A DNA stretch of 64,000 bases from Hormoscilla sp. GUM202 (GCA_005518205.2 RFFC02000023.1:20031-84030); one strand, 5' to 3'; counted from the first letter of the stretch, positions 45,555 through 55,765 are shown. The notes: generated by a model from the sequence alone, not told the origin. Made by a program: numbers and translations.

Positions 45555-48500
45555 ATGACAATTGAAACCAGTGCTTCTCCGATCGCAGTTGAAGCAGAGT
45601 CAAAACAACCGGCTATTCGATACGGCCAATTAGATGGGGACGGGATCGGGAATATCCACGAAAGCATCAATATGTTTCAGGGGGAAATCGCCCTGCCGAT
45701 AGACCTGCTTTCGGTCGGGGGCAGCGGCGGACTGGAAGCTGCGATTTCGCTTCATTACAGCAGCAGTGGAGTTCGCGACGCGGCCCGCACCTGGAATATT
45801 GAATCCCCCACCGGCATCTGCGGATTGGGCTGGTCTCTGGGACGCGAACTAATTTATCTGGATAACCACGGCTCTGTCTCCGCCAATAACGACATCTACT
45901 ACTTGGCGCAAAGTAATGGCGGACGAGTTCGCCTGCATTGTATATCGCAGACGGCGACGGAATGGATCTTCGAGTCGGAAAGCTATGATTTTTCGAGAAT
46001 AATCTATCGGGTTAACGATAACCTCTGGGAGATTACCGGCACGTCTGGGACGGTCAGACGTTATGGTACGAACGAAAAAAATCGTCTTAAGGGCGTCAAA
46101 TGGGGAGGGTCAAAAGGTAACTGGTCTGATGCTAGCAATCGTTACGGACAGACCAATTTTTATTTGGGCTGGATGCTCGAAGAAATTGTCAATCGCTACG
46201 GTCAAAAAATAACTTTTGACTACGAAAAGCTTGAAGTAACCATAGGAAGCGATAAAGAATATACTCGGGCTATTTACCTGAAGAAGATTCAGTCCCAGAG
46301 CCGTCACGTCCGCTTCTGCTACGCCGAAAAAATCAACAACAACGAGATACAGGAGTATCTAGCTCCCCATACGGGTACGGGCCCCGAAGCCCATCAGGAT
46401 CGGTTCCAGACCAAGTATCTAGATGCCATAGAGGTGGTAAAAGAAGACCCGGAAGCGGTCGTGCTGCGAGTGCAGTTCCTCTACAGCGTAGAAAATGCAA
46501 TAGAGGTTCGGCAGACAAAAATACAACTCCTTATGGCACTGAGGTTATCGACTATCACAACGGGTTGTTGCCGCCGGAGCCGGGAAATGAGATGCCGATC
46601 TTTCTCAACGGCATGGTCAAAAAGCAAGAATATCGAAATGCTAATGGCGAACTCGTAAGAACCGACAGCTATCAATACGAAGTCTATACCACAGCCCAGG
46701 ATACGGACGGCAATAATTAATACGATAGGGCAGTATGTGCGGACTGTTGAGGAAATAGAAGAGCATCCCGGCGATGGCGATAATAAGCTGACCGTCCAAC
46801 GGAATTATGCTTACCACAAGGCCAATGGCATCGAAAAAGAAAAGCAGGTGCAAAATGCAACCCTCGATGGCAGCGAGGATCTGGTGCAGCGCCATACTTT
46901 TGCTTTTGAAATTCCAGCCTATAAGGAGGATTTAGTCCGGGATTATTGCCTCGAACCGGTGGCGCAGACGGAGCGATTGACGAACGGCAATGCGGTCAGC
47001 CGTCGGGCTACAATCTGGAAAAAATGGTCATTCCAAGACGATCGCGAGGTATTGGCACCCCATGCTGTTTATGAGGCGCTAAGTGCCAATGCCAGCATGG
47101 GCGATAGCGACTGGGATGGTACTACTACTCCACCTGAGGATATGTGGCTTCAGCGATCGCAGATAGAGGCTCGCAACGAAGCTGGCGAAATTCTAGAGGC
47201 TCTAGACAACAAAGGTCTGCGGCACTCCATCCACTACGATCGCCACGGGTATTTCCAGGTCGCCCAATATCCCAATGCCAGTCGTCTGGCCGGTCAGGCT
47301 ACCAGTATTAGCTTTGAGGATTACGAAGATGCCGACGGCTGGCAATTAGATGGCGACGAAGCCGGACTTTGGTCTTCCCGCATCCTCCATGACTGTCATG
47401 CCGGAAGCTACAGCCTACGTTTGACAAACCAAACCCTCCGACGAGCAAACTCTTTCAGGGATCCAGAGGCTAGAAAGTATCTGCTGACCTGCTGGATAAA
47501 GACTGAAGCGCAACTACGGTACTGGGGGGCAAAGCCCGCTGGAGCGCGACTCTGAACGGGGATACAAAGCTTGCCGCTGAAATAGAACCTACCGATGGGA
47601 TCTGGCGCTACCATCACTGGCGCTTTGAAATGCCCGCTACCAATTCGGCTAAGGAGCTGGTTTTAGAGCTAACTGGAGTTTCTGGTGCGGCTGTATTGGT
47701 AGATGGAATTCGCTTCTCGCCCCTAAAGTGCGATTACCTGAGAAACTATTACGATCGACTGCATCTGGAACTGACCGATATTGAAAAGCTCGGCGGAGCT
47801 ACAGTGCGATCGCGCGAAGTAGAGGATGGCTCGTTTTCCTGCGAGGTTATGCCCGAAGAACGACCCCTGAGACTGTTAGCAACTTACCAAGCACGGCAGT
47901 CGGGAGATTTCAATCCCGCAGCACCCAATCACAGTTTGAGTCTCTACAGTTGCGGCTGGAGTAAGTACCAGCGTTTTAATAGCGGAGAACTGGATGGGGC
48001 AAACTGGGAAAGCAACGATCTGACGCAGTGGACTACTACGGAGGCAGCTCTTGTTCATACCGCAGGCCAGGAAAAGTGGATTCTGTATAAAGGGGCTCCG
48101 GCAGCAACGCGCTATGCGATCGCAGTCAGCGCCCAGGCAGAAGAAATCCAGCACCGCCTCGGCCTGCGCTGGAGCGATGGCAGCACCCTGACTTGGAATC
48201 CGGCTGCGGCTAAATGGAGCTTTACTCCTTTCTCGGGTACGGCTCGGGAGTGGAATGCGCCGGCTCGCCTGAAACTGAATGCGGACAAGCATGCTGGAGA
48301 CCTCGACGCCGGAAACGTTAGCGACGAATTGCGAAAAGACTTGGCAGCAGAGGGACTGCCCTTGGGCGAGGCAACAGTGACGGCGATCGAGAGCGGTCAG
48401 TTCCGGACGATCGACAGCGGCATCATCTTGAAAGGTAAGGCAATCTGCTACTACCCGAATCGCCACGGAAACGAAATCTGGACTCTCGAAGCACCGCGAA

Positions 48501-48691
48501 GCTGGCTGGCAATTACGATCGCCACCGATATGGCGATAGAGTTGAAGTTCAAAAACGGCACGGGTCGGGTAGTCCGGGAACGGGCCATAAGCACCAATGA
48601 GGTTCTAGCCCGGGCTGCGCAACCGTACATTTCAGTACGGCTTTCCGCACGTCCGGTACGGTTATCCGTACTGAAAAAGAATTTTATATGA
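45555..48691 (+). pseudogene. SpvB/RHS-like giant protein, frameshifted
   Basis: ATG 45555 starts a typical SpvB N-terminal module: GNIHESINMFQGEIALPIDL, then GLEAAISLHYSSSGVR and GICGLGWSLGRELIYLDNHG (about residues 35-105), as in TcB/TcC toxins and RHS proteins. Frame shifts occur at about 46505, 46715 and 47540 (in a G6 run); between them continuous homologous-looking protein reads YDRHGYFQVAQYPNASRLAG, then YLLTCWIKTEAQLRYW, LELTGVSGAAVLVDGI, and ends with TIATDMAIELKFKNGTG. That last block also occurs in the LRR protein at 2.3 kb. After it, the C-terminal tail from 48630 comes from a palindromic repeat. About 1045 residues in all. Cytosolic or secreted toxin-like shells are the family's role; here it seems disabled. 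Confidence 0.75.
48630..48690. repeat. Palindromic repeat at the SpvB-like 3' end
   Basis: TTTCAGTACGG...CCGTACTGAAA and CGGTACGG/CCGTAC motifs form nested inverted repeats. It truncates the coding homology and supplies the tail LSARPVRLSVLKKNFI and stop. Confidence 0.7.
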
Positions 48692-49657
48692 GGTACGCTG
48701 ATTGAGATATGAAGATAAAAGGAACAAAAAAATGTACAAAGCAGCACGGAGTAGTTGGCCGTTATATTGGGACCGAGAAGTCTTGGGACGAGTCAACCCC
48801 GGGCACGTAGACCGCAAAAAAGGTAAGCGCTTCGGAGGCGCGAGCAGTCGTTACCTTACGGGGAGCGATGGTGACGACACCCTCTACGCCGAAGCCGGCC
48901 ACGATTATATGGTCGGGAAGGCAGGAAACGACCTCCTCAATGGGGGCTACGGAAAAGACACCCTCAGCGGCGACGAAGGCAGTGACACTATCCATGGAGG
49001 CATTGGGCTGGGCAATGATAGCATCACCGGCGGCAGTGGAGACGATTTCCTCATCTTTGGAAATGGCAATGACACGATTGACGGTGGAACCGGAGCTGCC
49101 GCTTTTTGTTCCAGAGTCTCTCTATGAGGACAGGACAAGTCAGACGGCGTTTCAACAAGTGGAAAACGACGTAACTGTTGAGTTTGTCGGCACGAGAACG
49201 AACAACCCGGAGCACTCTTTTTCTGTTACCCTAAAAGATGTCGAGCTTACCCACGAATTGTCAGCTTGGATTCACTCTTCTTTGCACGAAATCCCCGCTT
49301 TGCGCGGAACCGACGAAGCTGACAAAATTATCGGAAGTCACTCAAAAGAGGTCATCTATGCCCTTGGCGGAAATGACACGATTCACGGTTTTGGCGGCGA
49401 CGATACCATCTTTGGCGGCGAAGGGGACGACCTCATCGACGAACGTAACATCACGCGATCGTTTCAACCAGCCGTGCCCGTGATACAACAACCTGGAGAA
49501 GAGAATCATGACTACCTTTCTGGTGGGGACGGGGATGACGTGCTGCTCGGTCGAGGAGGGGGTGCATCCCAGTTTCGCAATGAGTAGAAATGCTTAGTCG
49601 AACGGGTTCCGAGATGGTGTTAAGCTGAGACAGTCGGTAAACGCTCCCTCTAAAACT

Positions 49658-49876
49658 ATGAATCCTGAAAATTTAGCTCAAATTAAAACCTATGCTTTGG
49701 GAATAGCCGCCTTGTTGTATGAGGAGGCCCAAGGGACTGTTCCAGAGCAATTGAAAACACTCTCAGGACTCGAAGCTACAGTCCGTGGGCAGTTGCTTCA
49801 ATACGTCAGTCCAGAGATTGCCCTTTTTTTATCGAAAGCACCAGTGGCACCACCGCAGGGCGAACCCGAATTTTAA
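49658..49876 (+). CDS. ISKra4-type ORF A
   Basis: 72 aa: MNPENLAQIKTYALGIAALL, YEEAQGTVPEQLKTLSGLEA. In ISKra4 elements such an N-terminal part precedes the transposase, often as a separate ORF or joined by frameshift. Stop TAA 49874-49876; ORF B begins 8 bp on in another frame, so fusion by frameshifting is possible. Confidence 0.75.
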   Translation: MNPENLAQIKTYALGIAALLYEEAQGTVPEQLKTLSGLEATVRGQLLQYVSPEIALFLSKAPVAPPQGEPEF

Positions 49877-49884
49877 ACAGCATT

Positions 49885-50919
49885 TTGGGCGAGCTCCTCA
49901 TCACGGAGAAGCAAGCGACTTATTTTGATGTGAGAGCCTATAGCCAGTGGAGTCCCTATCTGGAAAAATGTTGCTTGTTACTGAGTGCGAACTCTTCTTA
50001 TGAGCACGCCTCGGAAGATCTTAAGCAGCTCACGGGGATGAGCGTTTCCCGGGGAACTCAGCAACGACTGGTGCAACGTTATGAGTTTGAATTACTGACA
50101 GTTAAAGAAGCCGTTTCCTCAACGAGCGCTCAAGAACCGAAACTGCCCCTTCAGGAGTTTGAGTTGCCCACAGCTAAAGAAGCCGTTTCCTCAACGGGCC
50201 CTCAAGGACCGAAACTGCCCCCTCAGGAGTTTGAGTTGCCGACGGCTAAAAAAGCTGTTTCCGAAATCAGCCCTCAAGAACCGAAAGTGCTCGCCCATGA
50301 GTTGAAGTTGCCGACTGTCAAGGAAGTTGTTGAGGAAATGAGCATTGATGGGGGGAAAGTACGCTTACGGACCCCGCAAGGGAGACCCTGTGAGTGGCGC
50401 GATTACAAGGGCGTTAATCTACATGACCTCGGGGTAGCGGCCTTCTTTCGGGACAATGCAGGACTGGTCAAATGGGTCAACCAGCAGCCCTTGGCGAATC
50501 CACTTGTGAGTATCGGAGACGGTCATGATGGCGTTTGGAATTTGTTTGCCGAGATTGGCCCAACCATCTTCCGTCTGGAAATCCTCGATTGGTATCACTT
50601 GATGGAAAACCTCGAGAAAGTCGGTGGGTCCAGCTCTAGACTGGCACGAGTGAAAGCTCTCCTATGGTCAGGCAAGGTAGATGCAGCCCTCAAAGAATTT
50701 GACGACTGGGAGCATCCACGGGTTGATAACTTCAGGGCCTATGTTACTAAGCATCGTCACCGCATTGTGAACTATGGCTATTACCAAGCCGAGGGAATTT
50801 CAATCGGTTCGGGAGAGGTGGAATCAACGATTAAGCAGGTTGCGGCACGGGTGAAGCTCTCAGGAGCGCAGTGGAAAGCTGCCAATGTTCCCCAAGTTCT
50901 GCGGCATCTCGCAGCGTAG
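49885..50919 (+). CDS. ISKra4-type transposase
   Basis: 344 aa. The catalytic part shows SIDGGKVRLRTPQGRPCEWR, the DDE-associated SIGDGHDGVWNLFAEI (about residues 210-225), EILDWYHLMENLEKVGGSSS and ISIGSGEVESTIKQVAARVK (about 305-324). Between residues 65 and 150 it carries four copies of about 26 residues (FELPTAKEAVSSTGPQGPKL type), a low-complexity insert not expected in the family. Start TTG/GTG uncertain. The enzyme may be active because the frame is whole. Confidence 0.88.
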   Translation: MGELLITEKQATYFDVRAYSQWSPYLEKCCLLLSANSSYEHASEDLKQLTGMSVSRGTQQRLVQRYEFELLTVKEAVSSTSAQEPKLPLQEFELPTAKEAVSSTGPQGPKLPPQEFELPTAKKAVSEISPQEPKVLAHELKLPTVKEVVEEMSIDGGKVRLRTPQGRPCEWRDYKGVNLHDLGVAAFFRDNAGLVKWVNQQPLANPLVSIGDGHDGVWNLFAEIGPTIFRLEILDWYHLMENLEKVGGSSSRLARVKALLWSGKVDAALKEFDDWEHPRVDNFRAYVTKHRHRIVNYGYYQAEGISIGSGEVESTIKQVAARVKLSGAQWKAANVPQVLRHLAA

Positions 50920-51540
50920 GGGGCCCGGAGCGTGCTTATCTCAATGGAGTATTCTCAAGGTGAGTCAATCTTGACATTCTCATCATCTCGTGGTCTGTCA
51001 AGATAAAATTGACGAATTTTACGGAGATAACCGCTTCCGAGCCTTCCCTTCTCTTATCCGTCATCATTTCCTTGACAGACCAAGGGTCTATTAGTGACAG
51101 TTTAACAATGAAGTATTTTTGCTCATTGCCAAATTGGGATGCACCCCGAGGAGGTCAAGACGTGCTGATCGGCGGTAACGGTCGAGACATCTTTGGCCTT
51201 ACTGCCGATCTCGGCGACTTTACAACAATTCAGGATTTCACAATTTCCACAAGGAATTTCTACAAAGGTGAGCTGGAAAACTACGATCGCATCTACATCC
51301 CAGACATAGATGAAAATCGCCTCGAAATAGAGGTAACTGCTCTCCCAGGCAACAGCGTTTACTCAGCGGAGGTCCCTTACAAAGCGACATTTCTCTTGGG
51401 GGGGCAACAGATTGGGGAGGCTTCCCTTCAGGGAGATGAAGCCGCAGGCAGCACCTCGTACACGTTTGGAATAGGGCGAGAACTTCAGCTGAAGGAATTC
51501 ATAGCAAACGCCTTGATTACCGAGCTTCCCCTGGAGGGGC

Positions 51541-53562
51541 GGGTGTAATTAAAAGTGACACTTAGGCATTATTAACCGGTCCGGGGGTTTTACCTCTGTA
51601 TGACCGGCGGTATCAGATCTCCGCCAGTGATGGCCAGTGGATGGAACCACTTCTTAGGTGAATTCTGCCTTGACCCTTGAGATTTTTTTACCCTTATGTT
51701 ATATAATTATTATAGCAGTTCTCAGATTAATGTGATATGCGATTGGTGAGATTGCTTCGGGGGGTTAACTCTATGAAAGCATAAGTTGAGCGCGGTCATC
51801 CCCCTCGCAATGACTTGCTAGGCGATCGAAAATATACCACATCAATTTGAGAAATGCAATATAAGTTTACTATGGAGCTAAAGTCCTATGTCTGAATTCA
51901 TGAATCATAATCAAACGGTTGAACTAACCAGTAGCGCTTATGAATTAGCTCTAAGATTGCAGGCTCATCCCAATATATCAGCTCGTGTTTTATCTATTTT
52001 AGATCTTGTTGAAAATCCGGATGATAATTGTGAAACAGCGAGCTTTGCGGAATTAGAAGTTGTCTCGGAACTCCAAAAACTGGGAAATGATGCTCTTCAA
52101 GATTGGGCCAATTCCCAAGAGAAAAAAAAAGCCTTAGCTTGTGAGAAATCTCCTGAGATGCGCCGTCAGAGAAAAAAGCAACTATATTGGTATAGCCTGT
52201 TCGGAACTATCCAAGTTATAGAACAAACATTTATTTGCGTAAAAACGGAAAAAGTATTTAGACCGTTTTCATCATCGGCCCAAATACATTGTCGAGGTTA
52301 TTCTTTACCATTACAACGAGCAATTACAGATTTTGGAGCCGATGTATCTTTTGGAAAAATCCCTGAAAAGCTCAAAGAACATTACGGTATAACTGTACCG
52401 ATTAGTTCGGCACAAGCGATTACTCAAAAACATGCACATGCGGTTAAACTATCTCAAAATTTAGCATCCGAAATCCCCCATCGAGATGGAGTAGATCAGA
52501 TAATTACAGAAATGGATGGCACGATGATTCCAATTGTGAACACGACGCCAGCAACCGATGATGTTCAAATTGTCGATCGCCGAAAAAACCGAAAGCTTAG
52601 TTGGAAAGAAGCTCGCCTATCACTTGTGGAAATTCCTGGCCAAAAACAGTCACTTATTGGAGGTACAGTAGGTACTGTTAATGATGCAGGAAACCAATTA
52701 CTGCATAGTGCAATTCGGGCTGGTATAGGTAGCAATACTAAAGTTCATGCCATTGGAGATGGAGCCAGTTGGATTGTTAATCAGGTAAGGCGCTTGTTTG
52801 GAGAACGTGCTAGCTATCTAATAGATTTTTATCATCTGTGTGAATATTTAGCCGCCGCTGCTCCTGGAAATGAACAGCAACAAAAAAAATGGTTGAAACA
52901 ACAAAAGCAAGATCTCAAAAAAAATCAGCTCCTCAAAGTATTAAAGAATTTATCAACTCGTATGGAACCAGAACATCTAGCTGATAAATTTGCTCCCGTC
53001 CGAGTTTGTACACGATACATCAAAAACCGGCTTGAATACTTAGACTACAAAAGTGCTATTGATGCTGATTTACCAATTGGCTCTGGAGAAATTGAGAGCG
53101 CACATCGTTATGTAATTCAAAACCGTTTGAAATTAACAGGTTCTTGGTGGACAGTTGAAAAAGCTGATGATATGTTAGCTTTAAGGATATTAAGAGTTAA
53201 TAATGATTGGCAATCCTATTGGTTCAATTATTATCAAGAGACTCCCCTCATCGGCGCCGTCTAACAGTTATTGAGACTCTCACCAGTCACCAGACGACCA
53301 TCATTTTTCTGCCATGAGAGCGCTCTGAACATATATATAGCATTTATCAAATAAGTGTGATATTTGGGTAAATCGCTGAAAACCTTATCCTGTCTGAATT
53401 TCATCGCACCATGTTATATCACATCAATTTGAGAAACGCAATAATATAAATCTCGGGGGTCAATATTGCCAGATATTCACTGGCGATATTAACGCTTGAT
53501 CCTACCAATTAGTTTTGATGACATCGCCGGTTCATGATTGAGTGTCACTTTTAATTACACCC
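51541..53562 (+). mobile_element. Insertion sequence with 9-bp target duplication
   Basis: Perfect 21-bp terminal inverted repeats beginning GGGTGTAATTAAAAGTGAC; TGGAGGGGC duplicated at 51532-51540 and 53563-53571. 2022 bp, one ORF. Inside both ends, about 30 bp around CACATCAATTTGAGAAA are repeated directly (51838 and 53418). It sits in the last codons of the RTX gene. Confidence 0.93.
51888..53264 (+). CDS. Transposase, ISKra4-like group
   Basis: 458 aa, intact frame. Features shared with ISKra4-type transposases are QIITEMDGTMIPIVNT (catalytic Asp, about residue 206), VHAIGDGASWIVNQVRRLFG, YLIDFYHLCEYLAAAA, and LPIGSGEIESAHRYVIQNRL (about 405-424, Glu) followed by KLTGSWWTVEKADDMLALR. It is more distant from the 49.9-kb transposase than that one is from the 34.4-kb remnant. 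The GGAG at 51872 could serve as ribosome binding site. A different family label (ISLre2-like) cannot be excluded. Confidence 0.85.
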   Translation: MSEFMNHNQTVELTSSAYELALRLQAHPNISARVLSILDLVENPDDNCETASFAELEVVSELQKLGNDALQDWANSQEKKKALACEKSPEMRRQRKKQLYWYSLFGTIQVIEQTFICVKTEKVFRPFSSSAQIHCRGYSLPLQRAITDFGADVSFGKIPEKLKEHYGITVPISSAQAITQKHAHAVKLSQNLASEIPHRDGVDQIITEMDGTMIPIVNTTPATDDVQIVDRRKNRKLSWKEARLSLVEIPGQKQSLIGGTVGTVNDAGNQLLHSAIRAGIGSNTKVHAIGDGASWIVNQVRRLFGERASYLIDFYHLCEYLAAAAPGNEQQQKKWLKQQKQDLKKNQLLKVLKNLSTRMEPEHLADKFAPVRVCTRYIKNRLEYLDYKSAIDADLPIGSGEIESAHRYVIQNRLKLTGSWWTVEKADDMLALRILRVNNDWQSYWFNYYQETPLIGAV

Positions 53563-53637
53563 TGGAGGGGCCGCTCGAACCTTCAACTGGGATGTAAATG
53601 GAGGGCGCGGATCCTTCGCTCCCCACGTAGTAACCAA

Positions 53638-54080
53638 CCCTGGTAGTGATAAACATGTAGTGATTTGACGGTGAGGAGTCCCCATGCCTCACCGCGATCG
53701 CCAGTTTGAAGCCGCATGCCTAGACTAACGGCTCGAAATCCCGTCCTGGTTGATTCTTGAAAGGTGGCCCTAAATGACCGCCGACAGCCGGTTACTGGTA
53801 AAACTGCTTCTAAAAGCGCGAGTAGAGTGAATGCTCTCGGTTGGCAGGTAATCCACTCGCCATCACGGAACCACACAAGGCTGACGGTAGAAGATTAGTC
53901 TCCTGTTGTACGCCACGGGATAAGAATGAAGAACAGGTTGCAAGGGGATAAAGGAGTAATCCTGATAAAGCCCTTTCCATGACAATGGACCTATTACCCA
54001 GGAGCCGTGTGCGGTGAAAGTCGCAAGCACGGTTTTGAAAGGGAGGGTTGGGAAGCGATTCCCAGCTCGACCCCAACCCA
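53638..54080 (+). mobile_element. Group II intron 3' part next to a dispersed-repeat copy
   Basis: 53643-53750 matches the dispersed repeat at 10249. From about 53765 typical intron structure follows, ending with domain V: GAGCCGTGTGCGGTGAAAGT and its pairing arm GCAAGCACGGTTTTGAA (about 54000-54042), then GGGAGGGTTGGGAAGCGATT. No RT gene is left. It is a different subtype from the dnaN intron. Confidence 0.7.
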
Positions 54081-54096
54081 GAGCCTGAATGAACCG

Positions 54097-54135
54097 GCAA
54101 GTGCGTGAGTGCGTGAGTGCGTGAGTGCGCGAGTA
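54097..54135. repeat. 8-bp tandem repeat (GTGAGTGC)
   Basis: Four near-perfect GTGAGTGC units precede the restriction gene. They may vary in number by slippage. Confidence 0.8.
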
Positions 54136-54203
54136 CTGCCATTGTCCAACCAACAGACGGCGATAGAAGCAACTTTAGGAGATTCACTATAACAGAAAAC
54201 GAC

Positions 54204-55424
54204 ATGAATTTGTTCGCAGAATACATTCAAGATATTGAAACCGCACTGAGAACGGGGAATGCAACGGAACACACCCACCGTCCGGCTTTGAAAAAACTAA
54301 TAGAATCTTTTAATCCGGGTATAGTCGCTACCAACGAACCCAAGCGGATTAAATGCGGTGCGCCGGATTTTGTCATTAGTGAAGGACAATTAGTAAAGGG
54401 TTATATTGAAGCTAAGGATGTCGGCGTTTCCCTGAATAAAGCTCAGAAAAGCGCCCAGATTACACGCTATGTTAAAGGTTTGGCAAATCTAATTTTAACA
54501 GATTATCTGGAGTTTCGCTGGTACGTAGGCGGGGAAAACAGACTCACGGCCCGTCTGGCGGCGGTGGGAAAGAACGATCGATTAAAACTAGAGAGTTCCG
54601 GAATTGAGCAAGTCTCCCAACTGCTGAGTCAATTTCTCCAAATTAGCACTCCCCAAGTAAACACACCCAAGGAGTTGGCCCAGCAGATGGCAAGTTTGGC
54701 ACAATTGATTAGAGATGCAATAAGTAGAGCCCTGGACGATCGGGATAAAGGGGGGATGCTGCGGGAACAACTGGAGTCGTTTCAGAAGGTATTGATTAAA
54801 GATTTGACTAGCAATCAGTTTGCGGATATGTACGCCCAAACGATATGCTATGGGTTATTCGCAGCGCGGTGCAATACGGATAACCCGGAAAAATTTTCCC
54901 GGGAGACGGCGGCGTTTAAGCTTCCCAAAACTAACCCGTTTCTCCGCAGTATCTTTGGACAAAGCGTTCCTCTCACCAGCAACCCGGAGTTATTCCAGCG
55001 TTTGTGCCTAAAGGGAGGCCGTTTAGTCAACCTCCACCTGATGAAAACAACTGGCGCAGAACTTACTTCATATCCCCAACCGGGAGATAACAAAGTGGAG
55101 AAAGTTCACTACGATATCCCTAAATCCCCTCGTCGGGAATCTATAACCTCCCCATCAATGGGGACAGGAGGGGGATCTACAACAGGACGAGTCTGGATCA
55201 ACAAAACCCAATATTTTGATGGCGTTCCCCCGGAAGTCTGGAATTTTTACGTTGGCGGGTATCAAGTTTGTCAGAAATGGCTGAAAGATAGGAAAGACAG
55301 AGTGTTAGAATATGACGATCTGACTCACTACCAAAACATTGTTGCTGCTTTGGCAGAGACTATTGAGCTGATGAAACAGATAGATGATATAATTTCAGAA
55401 AGTGGCGGGTTTCCCATTCATTAG
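54204..55424 (+). CDS. Type ISP-like restriction enzyme lacking the methyltransferase core
   Basis: 406 aa instead of roughly 1000. The N-terminal nuclease is intact: NATEHTHRPALKKLIESFNP, TNEPKRIKCGAPDFVI and GYIEAKDVG supply the PD...EXK residues (about residues 53 and 72-74). It runs to FAARCNTDNPEKFSRETAAF and NPFLRSIFGQ (about 255), then jumps to the C-terminal target-recognition part: LTSNPELFQRLCLKGGRL, VNLHLMKTTGAEL, VWINKTQYFDGVPPEVWNFY and GYQVCQKWLKDRKDRVLEYD. The SAM motif and NPPY are absent, and the joint is in frame. The start ATG 54204 gives the usual N-terminus MNLFAEYIQDIETALRTGN. A nuclease without its methylase would be toxic if active. Confidence 0.88.
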   Translation: MNLFAEYIQDIETALRTGNATEHTHRPALKKLIESFNPGIVATNEPKRIKCGAPDFVISEGQLVKGYIEAKDVGVSLNKAQKSAQITRYVKGLANLILTDYLEFRWYVGGENRLTARLAAVGKNDRLKLESSGIEQVSQLLSQFLQISTPQVNTPKELAQQMASLAQLIRDAISRALDDRDKGGMLREQLESFQKVLIKDLTSNQFADMYAQTICYGLFAARCNTDNPEKFSRETAAFKLPKTNPFLRSIFGQSVPLTSNPELFQRLCLKGGRLVNLHLMKTTGAELTSYPQPGDNKVEKVHYDIPKSPRRESITSPSMGTGGGSTTGRVWINKTQYFDGVPPEVWNFYVGGYQVCQKWLKDRKDRVLEYDDLTHYQNIVAALAETIELMKQIDDIISESGGFPIH

Positions 55425-55499
55425 AGGGTGTGGCGGCGATCCTGTAGCGTGGCATAGTTCTTAGGTTGGGTTTCGTTCGGAGACCCAACCTACGGATGA

Positions 55500-55765
55500 C
55501 TTAGTACACTGGATGGCCCAACTGCTTGAAATCACGGCGGTCTTAAAGGTTAAAACCAGTGCCCCACCGTTGGGGTTTAAAATGTCTCCGTTGAGGTTTT
55601 AAACCTCTCGGTTGGGGTTTAAAACCTCTCGGTTGGGGTTTAAAACCTCTCGGTTGGGGTTTAAAACCTCTCGGTTGGGGTTTAAAACCTCTCCGTCGGG
55701 GTTTAAAACCTCTCCGTCGGGGTTTAAAACTTCGACCTTGGGGTTTAAAACCTCTCCAGAGGCCC
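55500..55765. repeat. About 20-21-bp tandem repeats, inverted relative of the 2.4-kb array
   Basis: Nine or so GGTTTAAAACCTCTCGGTTG-like units. The flank TGGATGGCCCAACTGCTTGA to GTTAAAACCAGTGCCCC (55511-55566) is shared, inverted, with 2465-2520. No gene is believed; the frames on either strand are repeat translations. Confidence 0.9.

Larger units (their letters stand above)
49560..51146 (+). mobile_element. ISKra4-type insertion sequence with 8-bp target duplication
   Basis: Terminal inverted repeats start GGGTGCATCCCA(G/A)TTT and continue GCAATGAG. CGAGGAGG is duplicated at 49552-49559 and 51147-51154. It is 1587 bp long with two ORFs. A truncated relative lies at 58749-58945. It interrupts the RTX gene. 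Confidence 0.95.
48732..53597 (+). pseudogene. RTX-type calcium-binding protein, interrupted by two IS elements
   Basis: ATG 48732 (MYKAARSSWPLYWDREVLGR) follows AAGGAAC. Nonapeptide repeats GGXGXDXUX appear in two blocks: LTGSDGDDTLYAEAGHDYMV to GNGNDTIDGGTG (48850-49095), and IYALGGNDTIHGFGGDDTIF to YLSGGDGDDVLLGRGG (49350-49560). A one-base frameshift near 49090 lies between them. Excising the IS elements rejoins LLGRGG to QDVLIGGNGRDIFGLTADLG and LPLEG to PLEPSTGM, stop at 53597. The intact gene would be about 415 codons. RTX repeats bind calcium in secreted proteins exported by type I systems. No transporter genes are nearby. Confidence 0.85.
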
